Assembly (NCBI GenBank): GCA_025464695.1
Contig: JAODNQ010000039.1
Location: 1-6,388 of the forward strand
Origin: Frankiales bacterium
Lineage (GTDB): Bacteria; Actinomycetota; Actinomycetes; Mycobacteriales; SCTD01
Length of the DNA: 6,388 nt
Direction: 5' to 3'
Of the stretch, positions 1-5,841 are shown piece after piece. A program made the translations under genes and the position numbers. The number at the start of each line of letters is the position of its first letter. The first letter of the stretch is position 1. The notes under the pieces are model-generated. The model made no database searches. It was not told where the DNA came from and saw nothing but the letters and a program-made list of their open reading frames with translations.

Positions 1-486
1 AGCCTGGCGGCCGCCGGCGCCGAGCTCGAGGCGGCGGCCGGGCGGACGCCGGTGGAGGGCCCGTCGGTCACCGTCCGGCTCGACGACGCGCCGCGCACGG
101 AGAGCCCGCCCCCGGGGAGCGTGCCGGACGACCTCGTCGTCCACCAGCAGGACGTGCAGGCCGTCGTCAACGCGCTGTGGGCAGGGGGGGCCGAGGCGAT
201 GACGCTGATGGGCCAGCGGGTGGTCTCCACCAGCGCCGTCCGGTGCGTGGGGAACACGCTGATCCTGCACGGGCGCGTCTACAGCCCGCCGTTCGTCATC
301 ACCGCCGTGGGCGACCCGACGAGCATGCGCGAGTCGCTCGACCTCGAGCCCGGGGTGCAGCTGTTCCTGGAGTACCGCGACCGGTACGGCCTGGGCTACA
401 CCGTGAGCAGCGCCGCCCGCACGGTCCTGCCGGCCTACGACGGCCCGCTCGAGCTGCCCGCCACCACCGGGACGCCCGGTGGCTGA
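1..486 (+). CDS. DUF881 family membrane-associated protein (3' part, 5' end outside window)
   Basis: The reading frame is open from base 1 to a TGA at 484-486, giving 161 visible residues. The GTG at 52 is internal, because the sequence before it (end of an Ala/Glu-rich helix, then RTPVEGPSVTVRLDDAP) is normal DUF881 sequence. Visible hallmarks are the helix DLVVHQQDVQ (visible residues 44-53), AEAMTLMGQRV (64-74) and YSPPFVITAVGDP (94-106). The family (Bacillus YlxW/YlxX, M. tuberculosis Rv0012) usually has an N-terminal membrane segment and a coiled coil, which here would lie upstream of the window. Its biochemical role is unknown; in actinobacteria it sits beside crgA and other division genes, so an envelope or division role is an inference. 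The last 8 nt overlap the sortase gene, so the two are probably co-transcribed and translationally coupled. The C-terminus is a short Thr/Gly/Pro tail. Confidence 0.9.
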   Translation, partial: SLAAAGAELEAAAGRTPVEGPSVTVRLDDAPRTESPPPGSVPDDLVVHQQDVQAVVNALWAGGAEAMTLMGQRVVSTSAVRCVGNTLILHGRVYSPPFVITAVGDPTSMRESLDLEPGVQLFLEYRDRYGLGYTVSSAARTVLPAYDGPLELPATTGTPGG

Positions 487-1171
487 CGTCGTCCGCACCG
501 TGCTGCGCGGGCTGGGGCAGCTGCTCATCACGGTCGGCCTGGTGATCCTGCTGTTCTGCGTCTACGAGCTCAAGATCACCAACATCTACACCGGGCACCA
601 GCAGGAGGCCCTGGCCGACGACCTGCGCGACACGTGGGCCCGGCCCGTGGTCCCGCCGCGTCCGGGCGCGACGGCGGCGCCGGCCGTGACGCCGGTGGCA
701 CAGGGCGACGGCCTGGCCGTGATCCGGGTGCCGCGGCTCGGGCGGGCGTGGGCCAAGGTCGTCCTGGAGGGCGTCGGCGTCCCCGACCTCAAGCGCGGGC
801 CCGGCCACTACCCCGGCACGGCCCTGCCCGGCGAGGTCGGCAACGTCGTCGTGAGCGGGCACCGGACCACGTACGGCGCCCCCTTCGAGCAGCTCGACAC
901 GGTCCGGCCGGGCGACGCCGTCGTCCTCGAGACCCGCGACCGCTGGTTCACCTACCGGGCCACCGGAACGCTGATCGTGGAGCCGACCGCCATCGAGGTC
1001 ACCTACCCGGTGCCCGGGCGGCCCGGGGTCCGGCCGCGGGAGCGGCTGCTGACGCTGACCACCTGCAACCCCAAGTACTCGGCGCGGCAGCGGCTCGTGC
1101 TGCAGGCCCGGCTCGAGGCCACCCTCGCGAAGGGCCCGGGCGTGGTCCCGCCGGCCCTGGCCGGGGGCTGA
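479..1171 (+). CDS. Class E sortase
   Basis: A 230-residue cysteine transpeptidase that should cleave a C-terminal sorting signal on secreted proteins and join them to peptidoglycan on the outer face of the membrane. Residues about 12-30 (GQLLITVGLVILLFCVYEL) form one N-terminal membrane anchor. A Pro/Ala-rich linker follows (about 55-75), then the sortase beta-barrel. Catalytic His128 lies in VVSGHRTTYGAPF, Cys196 in LTLTTCNPKYS, and Arg205 in SARQRLV; the His-to-Cys and Cys-to-Arg spacings of 68 and 9 fit class E enzymes. Class E sortases are housekeeping enzymes of high-G+C actinobacteria and are reported to prefer LAXTG-type signals; no substrate gene is in this window. The GTG at 479 is chosen because it keeps the whole membrane anchor and overlaps the DUF881 stop by 8 nt; only a weak GGGA (469-472) precedes it, consistent with coupling. 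The second in-frame GTG (500) would shorten the N-terminus by seven residues and cannot be excluded. Confidence 0.93.
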   Translation: MADVVRTVLRGLGQLLITVGLVILLFCVYELKITNIYTGHQQEALADDLRDTWARPVVPPRPGATAAPAVTPVAQGDGLAVIRVPRLGRAWAKVVLEGVGVPDLKRGPGHYPGTALPGEVGNVVVSGHRTTYGAPFEQLDTVRPGDAVVLETRDRWFTYRATGTLIVEPTAIEVTYPVPGRPGVRPRERLLTLTTCNPKYSARQRLVLQARLEATLAKGPGVVPPALAGG

Positions 1172-1172
1172 C

Positions 1173-1337
1173 GTGTACGTCTGGATCTGGCGCCACCTGC
1201 CCGGACCGCTGCCGGTGCGGCTGCTGCTGACGGTGCTCCTGCTCGCCGCCGTCGTCCTGCTGCTGTTCTTCGTCGTCTTCCCTGCCGTCGAGCCGCTGCT
1301 GCCGTTCAACGACGTGACGGTCGAACCGTCCGGCTGA
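1173..1337 (+). CDS. 54-residue single-pass membrane protein downstream of the sortase
   Basis: A GTG one nucleotide after the sortase TGA opens a 54-codon frame ending in TGA at 1335-1337. The protein starts MYVWIWRHLPGPLPVRL, continues into a strongly hydrophobic helix (about residues 16-38, Leu/Val/Ala/Phe) and ends PLLPFNDVTVEPSG. An aromatic amphipathic N-terminus, one membrane span and a short polar end make it a plausible real small membrane protein. From memory, actinobacterial genomes carry similar short proteins, with a WRHLPGP-like start and a PFNDVTV-like end, just after class E sortases and before trpG; I could not check this here. The 1-nt spacing implies translation coupled to the sortase. 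Function is unknown; a sortase partner or a small division/envelope accessory protein is inference. It is short enough to be missed by length-filtered gene callers. Confidence 0.8.
   Translation: MYVWIWRHLPGPLPVRLLLTVLLLAAVVLLLFFVVFPAVEPLLPFNDVTVEPSG
1316..1330. promoter_or_regulatory. 15-bp palindrome (hairpin or operator candidate) ahead of the acyl-CoA ligase
   Basis: GACGGT-CGA-ACCGTC is a perfect 6-bp inverted repeat with a 3-nt centre. It spans the last codons of the small membrane protein and ends 68 nt before the ligase start. As RNA it could form a short hairpin at the end of the sortase operon; as DNA it resembles a dyad operator such as TetR-family regulators bind. There is no U-tract and no regulator gene nearby, and a 6-bp palindrome can occur by chance in such G+C-rich DNA. 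Confidence 0.25.
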
Positions 1338-1386
1338 CCGTGCGACCATCGCCCGCCCGCCAGAGCCCGCGCAGCCCGAGACAGCT

Positions 1387-1391
1387 GGAGG
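1387..1391 (+). promoter_or_regulatory. Strong ribosome binding site of the acyl-CoA ligase
   Basis: GGAGG lies 7 nt before the GTG at 1399, the best Shine-Dalgarno match and spacing in the window. It fixes the ligase start and shows that translation begins independently rather than by coupling to the genes before it. The rest of the 61-nt gap (1338-1398) contains no recognisable -10 box. Confidence 0.75.
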
Positions 1392-1398
1392 TCCCGCC

Positions 1399-3348
1399 GT
1401 GCCGCCCGCCCGCCGACGTCGCAGCCCCGCGGCCGGCCCCTCGCCGTACGACGCCCGCCCCTGGCTGAGCTCCTACCCCGAGGGCGTGCCCGCCGACTAC
1501 GACGTGCCGGTGGTGCCGGTGACCCGGCTGCTCGACGACGCCGCCGCGTCCTTCCCGGCGGGCCGCGCCCTGCTGTTCCTCGGCACCACGCTGACCTACC
1601 GCGAGCTGCGGACCCAGGTCGACGCCTTCGCGAGCGGGCTGCAGGGGCTCGGCGTCGAGAAGGGCGACCGGGTCGCGCTGGTCCTGCCGAACTGCCCGCA
1701 GAACGTCATCGCCTTCTTCGCGGTCCTGCGGCTCGGGGCCGTCGTCGTGCAGCACGACCCGCTGTCCAAGGAGGCCGAGCTGCGGCACCAGCTCGCCGAC
1801 TGCGGAGCCCGCGTCGTCGTCTGCCTGGACCGGGTGCAGCCCACCGTGGCGGCGGTGCAGGCGCAGACGTCGGTGGAGCACGTCGTGGTCACCAGCCTGG
1901 CCGACTACCTGCCGGCGTCGGCCCGGCTGCGGCTGCGGCTGCCCCTGCGGTCCGCCCGACGCCGTCGGGCCGAGCTGGTGGCGGACCTGCCGAAGGGCGC
2001 CCGGGTCCGGCGGTTCCTGGAGCTGGTCTCGCTGAGCACCCCGGCCCGGCAGGTGGCGGTCGACCCGATGACCGACCTCGCGCTGCTGCAGTACACGGGC
2101 GGCACGACCGGCCTGCCTCGCGGCGCGCGGATCACCCACCACAACCTGGTGGCGGACACGTACATGAACCGGCTCTGGGACGTCGAGGCGACGGCGGGCA
2201 AGGAGACGACCCTGCTCGTCCTGCCGCTGTTCCACGTCTTCGGGCTCACGGTCGGCATGCTCGGCACGGTCCTGCTCAGCGGCACCCTCGTGCTGCTCCC
2301 CCGGTTCGACGTCGACGCCGTGCTCGACGCCGTCGAGGTGCACCGCCCCACCCTGTTCCCCGGCGTGCCGCCGCTGTTCCGCGCCCTGGCCGACAGCCCG
2401 AAGACCCGGGGGCGCGACCTGCGCTCCCTGCGGCTGTGCCTGTCGGGGGCGATGCGGCTGCCCCCGGAGGTCCAGGAGCGGTTCGAGGAGGTCACGGGCG
2501 CCCGGCTGGTCGAGGGGTACGGCACCACCGAGACCTCGCCGACCACCCACTGCGGGCCGACCACCGGCGAGCGGCGGCCGGGCAGCATCGGCGTGCCGCT
2601 GCCCGGGACCCGGGTGAGGCTGGTGGACCCCGACGACGCCTCCCGCGAGGTGCCGGTCGGCGAGCCGGGCGAGCTGGCCGTCGCCGGGCCGCAGGTGTCG
2701 GCCGGGTACTGGGACGCCGACGCGCCGGACCGGCGGGCGCCCGCGGACCTGCGGACCCCCGACGGCCACCTCCTGCTCGGGGACATCGCGGTGATGGACG
2801 CCGACGGGTGGTTCACCGTCGTCGACCGCAAGAAGGAGCTGATCATCACCGGCGGGTTCAACGTCTACCCGTCAGAGGTCGAGGCCGTCCTGGCGCAGCT
2901 GCCCGGCGTGGTCGAGGCGGCGGTGGTCGGGGTGCCGGACCGGCACCGGGGCGAGACGGTCACGGCGTTCGTCGTCGCGAGCGACCCCGGCCTGACCGCC
3001 GAGGACGTGCTGGCGCACTGCGCGGAGCACCTGACCGCCTACAAGGTCCCGAAGGCGGTCGCGCTGGTCCTGGAGCTGCCGCGCTCGCGGGTCGGGAAGG
3101 TGCTGCGCCGCGTCCTCGCCGACCCGGAGCGGGCGGACGCCGAGCAGCCCGTGCGGCCGGCGTCGACGCCGGGCGGGCGGGTGCGGACCACCGCGCCGCG
3201 GGACGAGGACCTGCCGACCGGGCCCGGGCCCACGCCCCGGGAGGCCGACCCGGGCCCCACCACCGGCGACCGTCCGGCCCCCGCTCGGAGCAGCGGGGGC
3301 ACGCGGCCGGCCCGGAAGGCGACCCCACCCCGCAAGCGCGCGCCGTAG
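1399..3348 (+). CDS. Long-chain fatty-acid--CoA ligase (FadD-type, ANL superfamily) with disordered C-terminal extension
   Basis: A 649-residue adenylate-forming enzyme expected to activate a fatty acid with ATP to an acyl-adenylate and transfer it to CoA. The large N-terminal AMP-binding domain (about 45-475) contains the P-loop YTGGTTGLPRGA (232-243), VLPLFHVFG (274-282) and the adenine-binding YGTTETSP (374-381). The hinge/A8 region has GDIAVMDADGWF and VDRKKELIITGGFNVYPSEVE (461-495). The C-terminal AMP-binding domain carries catalytic Lys567 in SRVGKVLRR. An Arg/Leu-rich stretch at 171-206 resembles the membrane-proximal loop of long-chain ligases. Two motif departures are visible: Arg241 where the P-loop usually has Lys, and Leu460 where the TGD motif usually has Thr. 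The enzyme core ends near 575; about 74 Pro/Arg/Gly/Thr-rich residues follow, probably disordered and basic at the end. The GTG start is set by the GGAGG. Chain-length preference and exact substrate cannot be read from sequence; an acyl-AMP ligase is less likely. Confidence 0.92.
   Translation: MPPARRRRSPAAGPSPYDARPWLSSYPEGVPADYDVPVVPVTRLLDDAAASFPAGRALLFLGTTLTYRELRTQVDAFASGLQGLGVEKGDRVALVLPNCPQNVIAFFAVLRLGAVVVQHDPLSKEAELRHQLADCGARVVVCLDRVQPTVAAVQAQTSVEHVVVTSLADYLPASARLRLRLPLRSARRRRAELVADLPKGARVRRFLELVSLSTPARQVAVDPMTDLALLQYTGGTTGLPRGARITHHNLVADTYMNRLWDVEATAGKETTLLVLPLFHVFGLTVGMLGTVLLSGTLVLLPRFDVDAVLDAVEVHRPTLFPGVPPLFRALADSPKTRGRDLRSLRLCLSGAMRLPPEVQERFEEVTGARLVEGYGTTETSPTTHCGPTTGERRPGSIGVPLPGTRVRLVDPDDASREVPVGEPGELAVAGPQVSAGYWDADAPDRRAPADLRTPDGHLLLGDIAVMDADGWFTVVDRKKELIITGGFNVYPSEVEAVLAQLPGVVEAAVVGVPDRHRGETVTAFVVASDPGLTAEDVLAHCAEHLTAYKVPKAVALVLELPRSRVGKVLRRVLADPERADAEQPVRPASTPGGRVRTTAPRDEDLPTGPGPTPREADPGPTTGDRPAPARSSGGTRPARKATPPRKRAP
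3277..3300 (+). terminator. Perfect 9-bp G+C-rich hairpin in the 3' end of the ligase gene
   Basis: GCCCCCGCT (3277-3285), a 6-nt loop CGGAGC, then AGCGGGGGC (3292-3300) make a fully paired, all-but-one G/C stem. It lies inside the coding part of the ligase tail, 45 nt before its stop codon and 58 nt before trpG. No U-run follows, so a classic intrinsic terminator is not seen; actinobacteria do use hairpins without U-tracts. It could weaken read-through into trpG, protect the 3' end of the ligase mRNA, or be a by-product of G+C-rich codons. Confidence 0.35.
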
Positions 3349-3358
3349 CCTCGGAGGC
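3346..3358 (+). promoter_or_regulatory. Possible -10 box for leaderless transcription of trpG
   Basis: TAGCCT (3346-3351) fits the actinobacterial TANNNT -10 consensus and overlaps the ligase TAG stop. It is followed by exactly 7 nt and then the ATG of trpG at 3359, the spacing expected when transcription starts on the A of the start codon. The only Shine-Dalgarno-like sequence, GGAGG at 3353-3357, leaves a single nucleotide before ATG, too close to work in the usual way. No convincing -35 is visible about 17-19 nt upstream, which is C-rich. Confidence 0.35.
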
Positions 3359-4003
3359 ATGGCACGCGTCCTGGTCGTCGACAACTACGACAGCTTCGTC
3401 TTCAACCTCGTGCAGTACCTCGGGCAGCTCGGCGCCGACGTCGACGTGAAGCGCAACGACGAGACCGGCCCGGACGACCTCGACGGCTACGACGGCGTCC
3501 TGCTGTCGCCGGGGCCGGGCACGCCCGAGGACGCCGGCTGCAGCGTGGCCATGGTCCTGGCGGCCGAGGAGCGGGGCACGCCCCTGCTCGGCGTCTGCCT
3601 CGGGCACCAGGCGATCGCCGTCGCGCACGGCGCGGTCGTCTCGCGCGCCCCGGAGCTGCTGCACGGCAAGACCAGCGAGGTCGTCCACGAGGGCGCGGGC
3701 GTGCTGGCCGACCTGCCCGACCCGTTCACCGCGACGCGGTACCACTCCCTCGCGGTCGAGGAGGGCACGCTGCCGCCCGAGCTCCAGGGCACGGGCCGGA
3801 CCCGCGGCGGGGTGGTGATGGCGCTGCGGCACCGCGACCGGCCCGTCGAGGGCGTGCAGTTCCACCCCGAGTCGGTGCTCACCCAGGGCGGCCACCTGCT
3901 GCTCGCCTCCTGGCTGCGGCAGTGCGGCGACGACGCCGCAGCGGCCCTCGCCCCCGCGCTGAGCCAGCGGGTCGAGGACAAGCGGCTCGCTGCGTTCGGC
4001 TAG
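3359..4003 (+). CDS. trpG: Anthranilate / aminodeoxychorismate synthase glutamine amidotransferase subunit (component II)
   Basis: A 214-residue class I glutamine amidotransferase that releases ammonia from glutamine and passes it to a chorismate-using partner (TrpE for tryptophan, PabB for folate). Family features: start MARVLVVDNYDSFVFNLVQYL, oxyanion loop SPGPGTPED (50-58), nucleophile Cys80 in GVCLGHQ, KTSEVVHEG (104-112), RYHSLAV (127-133), and the His169/Glu171 pair in VQFHPES. All catalytic residues are present, and the length is slightly above the family's usual size because of a C-terminal tail after about residue 190. The same gene lies convergent to pknB in M. tuberculosis (Rv0013), where it is called trpG; the symbol pabA is equally possible, and no trpE or pabB is here to decide. 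ATG is the only plausible start: no in-frame ATG or GTG lies in the preceding gap. It begins 10 nt after the ligase stop and ends 20 nt from the pknB stop. Confidence 0.93.
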   Translation: MARVLVVDNYDSFVFNLVQYLGQLGADVDVKRNDETGPDDLDGYDGVLLSPGPGTPEDAGCSVAMVLAAEERGTPLLGVCLGHQAIAVAHGAVVSRAPELLHGKTSEVVHEGAGVLADLPDPFTATRYHSLAVEEGTLPPELQGTGRTRGGVVMALRHRDRPVEGVQFHPESVLTQGGHLLLASWLRQCGDDAAAALAPALSQRVEDKRLAAFG

Positions 4004-4021
4004 ACCGCTGGCGCTGAGCGG
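3963..4021. terminator. Possible bidirectional terminator between convergent trpG and pknB
   Basis: The gap between stop codons is 20 nt. CCGCT (4005-4009) pairs with AGCGG (4017-4021) around a 7-nt loop. The same left arm, extended to CCGCTGGC (4005-4012), is a perfect 8-bp complement of GCCAGCGG (3963-3970) inside trpG, so two exclusive foldings are possible. GCGCTGAGC is repeated directly at 3956-3964 and 4011-4019. The structure reads the same from both strands and would suit both transcripts, but stems are short, the 8-bp option has a 34-nt loop and no U-tract exists. Confidence 0.3.
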
Positions 4022-4023
4022 CC

Positions 4024-5841
4024 CTAGGCGGTCGGCTGCGCCGTCGGCTGCACGGACGGCGGCGGGACGGGGTCCTGCGTCGGCGCGGTGGTGGGCTGCT
4101 GCGGCGTCACCGGCTGCGGCGCCTGGGTGGGCGGCGGCGGCGGGGGCACCTGCGACACCCCGATCCGCACCACGGACGAGCGCTCACGGGTGCCACCGCT
4201 CGGGTCCTGCTCGATGACCCGCCCGGGCGGACCGGGGTCGTCGACGGGCTGGACCGCGACGGAGAGGCCCGCCGCCCGCAGCTTCCCGACGGCCTCGTCC
4301 TGGGCCAGCCCCCGGACGTCCGGCACCTCGACGCGGCCGCTCGCGACGACGAGGTCGACCGACCGACCGGCCCGGATCGCCGTCCCGGGCTTGAGGTCGA
4401 CGGTCCGGTCCTTGGCGTCCTTGCCGGTGACGGCCAGGACCTGGCCGGGCGGGATGTTGCCGTCGCGGAAGCTGACCTCGCCCACGCTCAGCCGGTAGCG
4501 CTCGAGCAGCGCGGCGGCGGCATCCCGGTCGAGCCCGAGGACCATCGGCAGGGCGGTCAGGTCGACCCCCTTGCTGACGACGAGGTCGATGCTGCCGTCG
4601 CGCGGGACGACGATGCCGTCGTTCGGCGTCTGGCCCAGCACGGTGCCCGCCGGCTTCTCCTGGAACTCGAACCGCACCTGGCCGACCTTGAGGCCGGCGT
4701 CGGCGAGCTCGCTGACGGCCTGCTGCTGCGACAGCCCGACCAGCTCCGGTGCCGGGACGAGCTCGGAGTCGCTCGCCAGCAGCCCGCGCACGAGCAGGGC
4801 GGTGAACAGCAGCAGGGCGAGCAGCACGGCCCCGAAGACCGAGTAGACGACGGCGCGCTTGGTGGTGCTCGGCTCGATCCGGCGCCGGCTGGTCGACGCG
4901 GCCGGGACGATCGTCGTGGCCCGCGTCCCGGAGCTGTCCTCGACGAGGACGGGCGTGGCGGCGACCGGCTCGCCCGCCGCCGCCCGCAGGAGGTCGTCGC
5001 GCATGTCGGCGGCCGACTGGTAGCGGTTCGCCGGGTTCTTGCTCATCGCCTTGAGGACGACGGCGTCGACGTCGGGCGACAGCGACGCGTCGAACGCGGT
5101 CGGCAGGACCGGGTCCTCGCGCACGTGCTGGTAGGCGACGGCGACGGGGCTGTCGCCCGTGAAGGGCGGCGCGCCCGTGACGAGCTCGTACAGCAGGCAG
5201 CCGGTGGAGTAGAGGTCGCTGCGGGCGTCGACGTGCTCGCCGCGCGCCTGCTCCGGCGACAGGTAGGCGGCGGTGCCGATGACCGCGGAGGTCTCGGTCA
5301 TCGTCATCGCGGAGTCGGCGACCGCGCGCGCGATGCCGAAGTCCATGACCTTGACGCTGCCGCCCGGGGTGAGCATGACGTTGCCGGGCTTGACGTCCCG
5401 GTGGACGATCCCGGCCTCGTGGGCGACCTGCAGCGCACCGCAGACGTCGGCGACGACCTCGAGCGCCCGCTGCGGCAGCAGCCGGCCCTCCTGCTGCAGC
5501 ACCTCGCGCAGCGTCCGCCCCTCGACCCGCTCCATGACGATGAACGGGACGCCGGCGTCGTCGGTGCCGGTGTCGTAGACCGAGACGATGGCGGGGTCGT
5601 TGAGCGACGCCGCGGCCTGCGCCTCCCGGCGGAAGCGGGCCTGGAAGGACGGGTCGCGGGCCAGCTCCGGCCGCAGGACCTTGAGCGCGACGGTGCGGCC
5701 CAGCCGGACGTCGGTGCCCTCGAGCACCTCGGCCATGCCGCCGACGCCGAGCAGCGGGCCGAGGGCGTAGCGGCCGCCGAGCAGCCGCACGGCGGTGCCG
5801 TCGCCGGTGGGGGTCGAGGGCGGACCCAGGGGCGTGCTCAC
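4024..5841 (-). CDS. pknB: Serine/threonine protein kinase PknB with three extracellular PASTA repeats
   Basis: A 605-residue transmembrane Hanks-type kinase that in actinobacteria senses peptidoglycan or muropeptides outside and phosphorylates cell-wall and division proteins inside. Kinase domain about 25-290: glycine loop LGVGGMAEV (31-39), Lys54 (VALKVL), helix-C Glu73, HRDVKPGN with Asp149 and Asn154, DFG 167-169, and SPE in LSPEQARG. Activation-loop Thr182 and Thr184 in TMTETSAVIGT match the autophosphorylated pair of M. tuberculosis PknB (Thr171/Thr173). A juxtamembrane linker with Thr/Ser and RRR is followed by one membrane span (about 331-351). PASTA repeats lie at about 362-425, 427-501 and 503-564; the middle one is longer and atypical. 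The end (565-605) is Pro/Gln/Thr-rich. M. tuberculosis PknB has four PASTA repeats and 626 residues. The GTG start overlaps the upstream stop as GTGA, implying coupling; it converges on trpG. Confidence 0.96.
   Translation of the reverse strand: MSTPLGPPSTPTGDGTAVRLLGGRYALGPLLGVGGMAEVLEGTDVRLGRTVALKVLRPELARDPSFQARFRREAQAAASLNDPAIVSVYDTGTDDAGVPFIVMERVEGRTLREVLQQEGRLLPQRALEVVADVCGALQVAHEAGIVHRDVKPGNVMLTPGGSVKVMDFGIARAVADSAMTMTETSAVIGTAAYLSPEQARGEHVDARSDLYSTGCLLYELVTGAPPFTGDSPVAVAYQHVREDPVLPTAFDASLSPDVDAVVLKAMSKNPANRYQSAADMRDDLLRAAAGEPVAATPVLVEDSSGTRATTIVPAASTSRRRIEPSTTKRAVVYSVFGAVLLALLLFTALLVRGLLASDSELVPAPELVGLSQQQAVSELADAGLKVGQVRFEFQEKPAGTVLGQTPNDGIVVPRDGSIDLVVSKGVDLTALPMVLGLDRDAAAALLERYRLSVGEVSFRDGNIPPGQVLAVTGKDAKDRTVDLKPGTAIRAGRSVDLVVASGRVEVPDVRGLAQDEAVGKLRAAGLSVAVQPVDDPGPPGRVIEQDPSGGTRERSSVVRIGVSQVPPPPPPTQAPQPVTPQQPTTAPTQDPVPPPSVQPTAQPTA

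Noticed and set aside
52..54. GTG as a start codon for the DUF881 protein
   Set aside because: The frame is open to base 1 and the residues before it continue the family's helix and linker, so the real start lies outside the window.
1151..1164. CCGGCC-CT-GGCCGG inverted repeat near the end of the sortase gene
   Set aside because: The loop would be only 2 nt (4 nt with a 5-bp stem), it lies in coding sequence, and such patterns are expected by chance at this G+C content.
299..1309. 336-codon minus-strand frame opposite the DUF881, sortase and small-protein genes
   Set aside because: It is antisense to three credible genes, with low-complexity Arg/Gly-rich translation.
1306..2769. Long open frame of 487 codons on the minus strand opposite the acyl-CoA ligase
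   Set aside because: It runs antisense to a gene with complete family motifs. Its composition (mostly Arg, Gly, Ala, Pro, Gln, His) is typical of a G+C-rich shadow frame, with no recognisable domain.
2436..3449. 337-codon plus-strand frame overlapping the ligase and the start of trpG
   Set aside because: It is an alternate frame across two genes with strong motifs, and its translation is Gly/Arg/Ala repeats without a fold.
2960..3895. 311-codon minus-strand frame opposite the ligase tail and trpG
   Set aside because: It is antisense to trpG, whose catalytic residues are complete, and it shows no recognisable family.
4126..4146. GGC/G run that looks like a simple repeat
   Set aside because: It is the coding sequence for the polyproline stretch at the end of PknB, not a separate repeat element.
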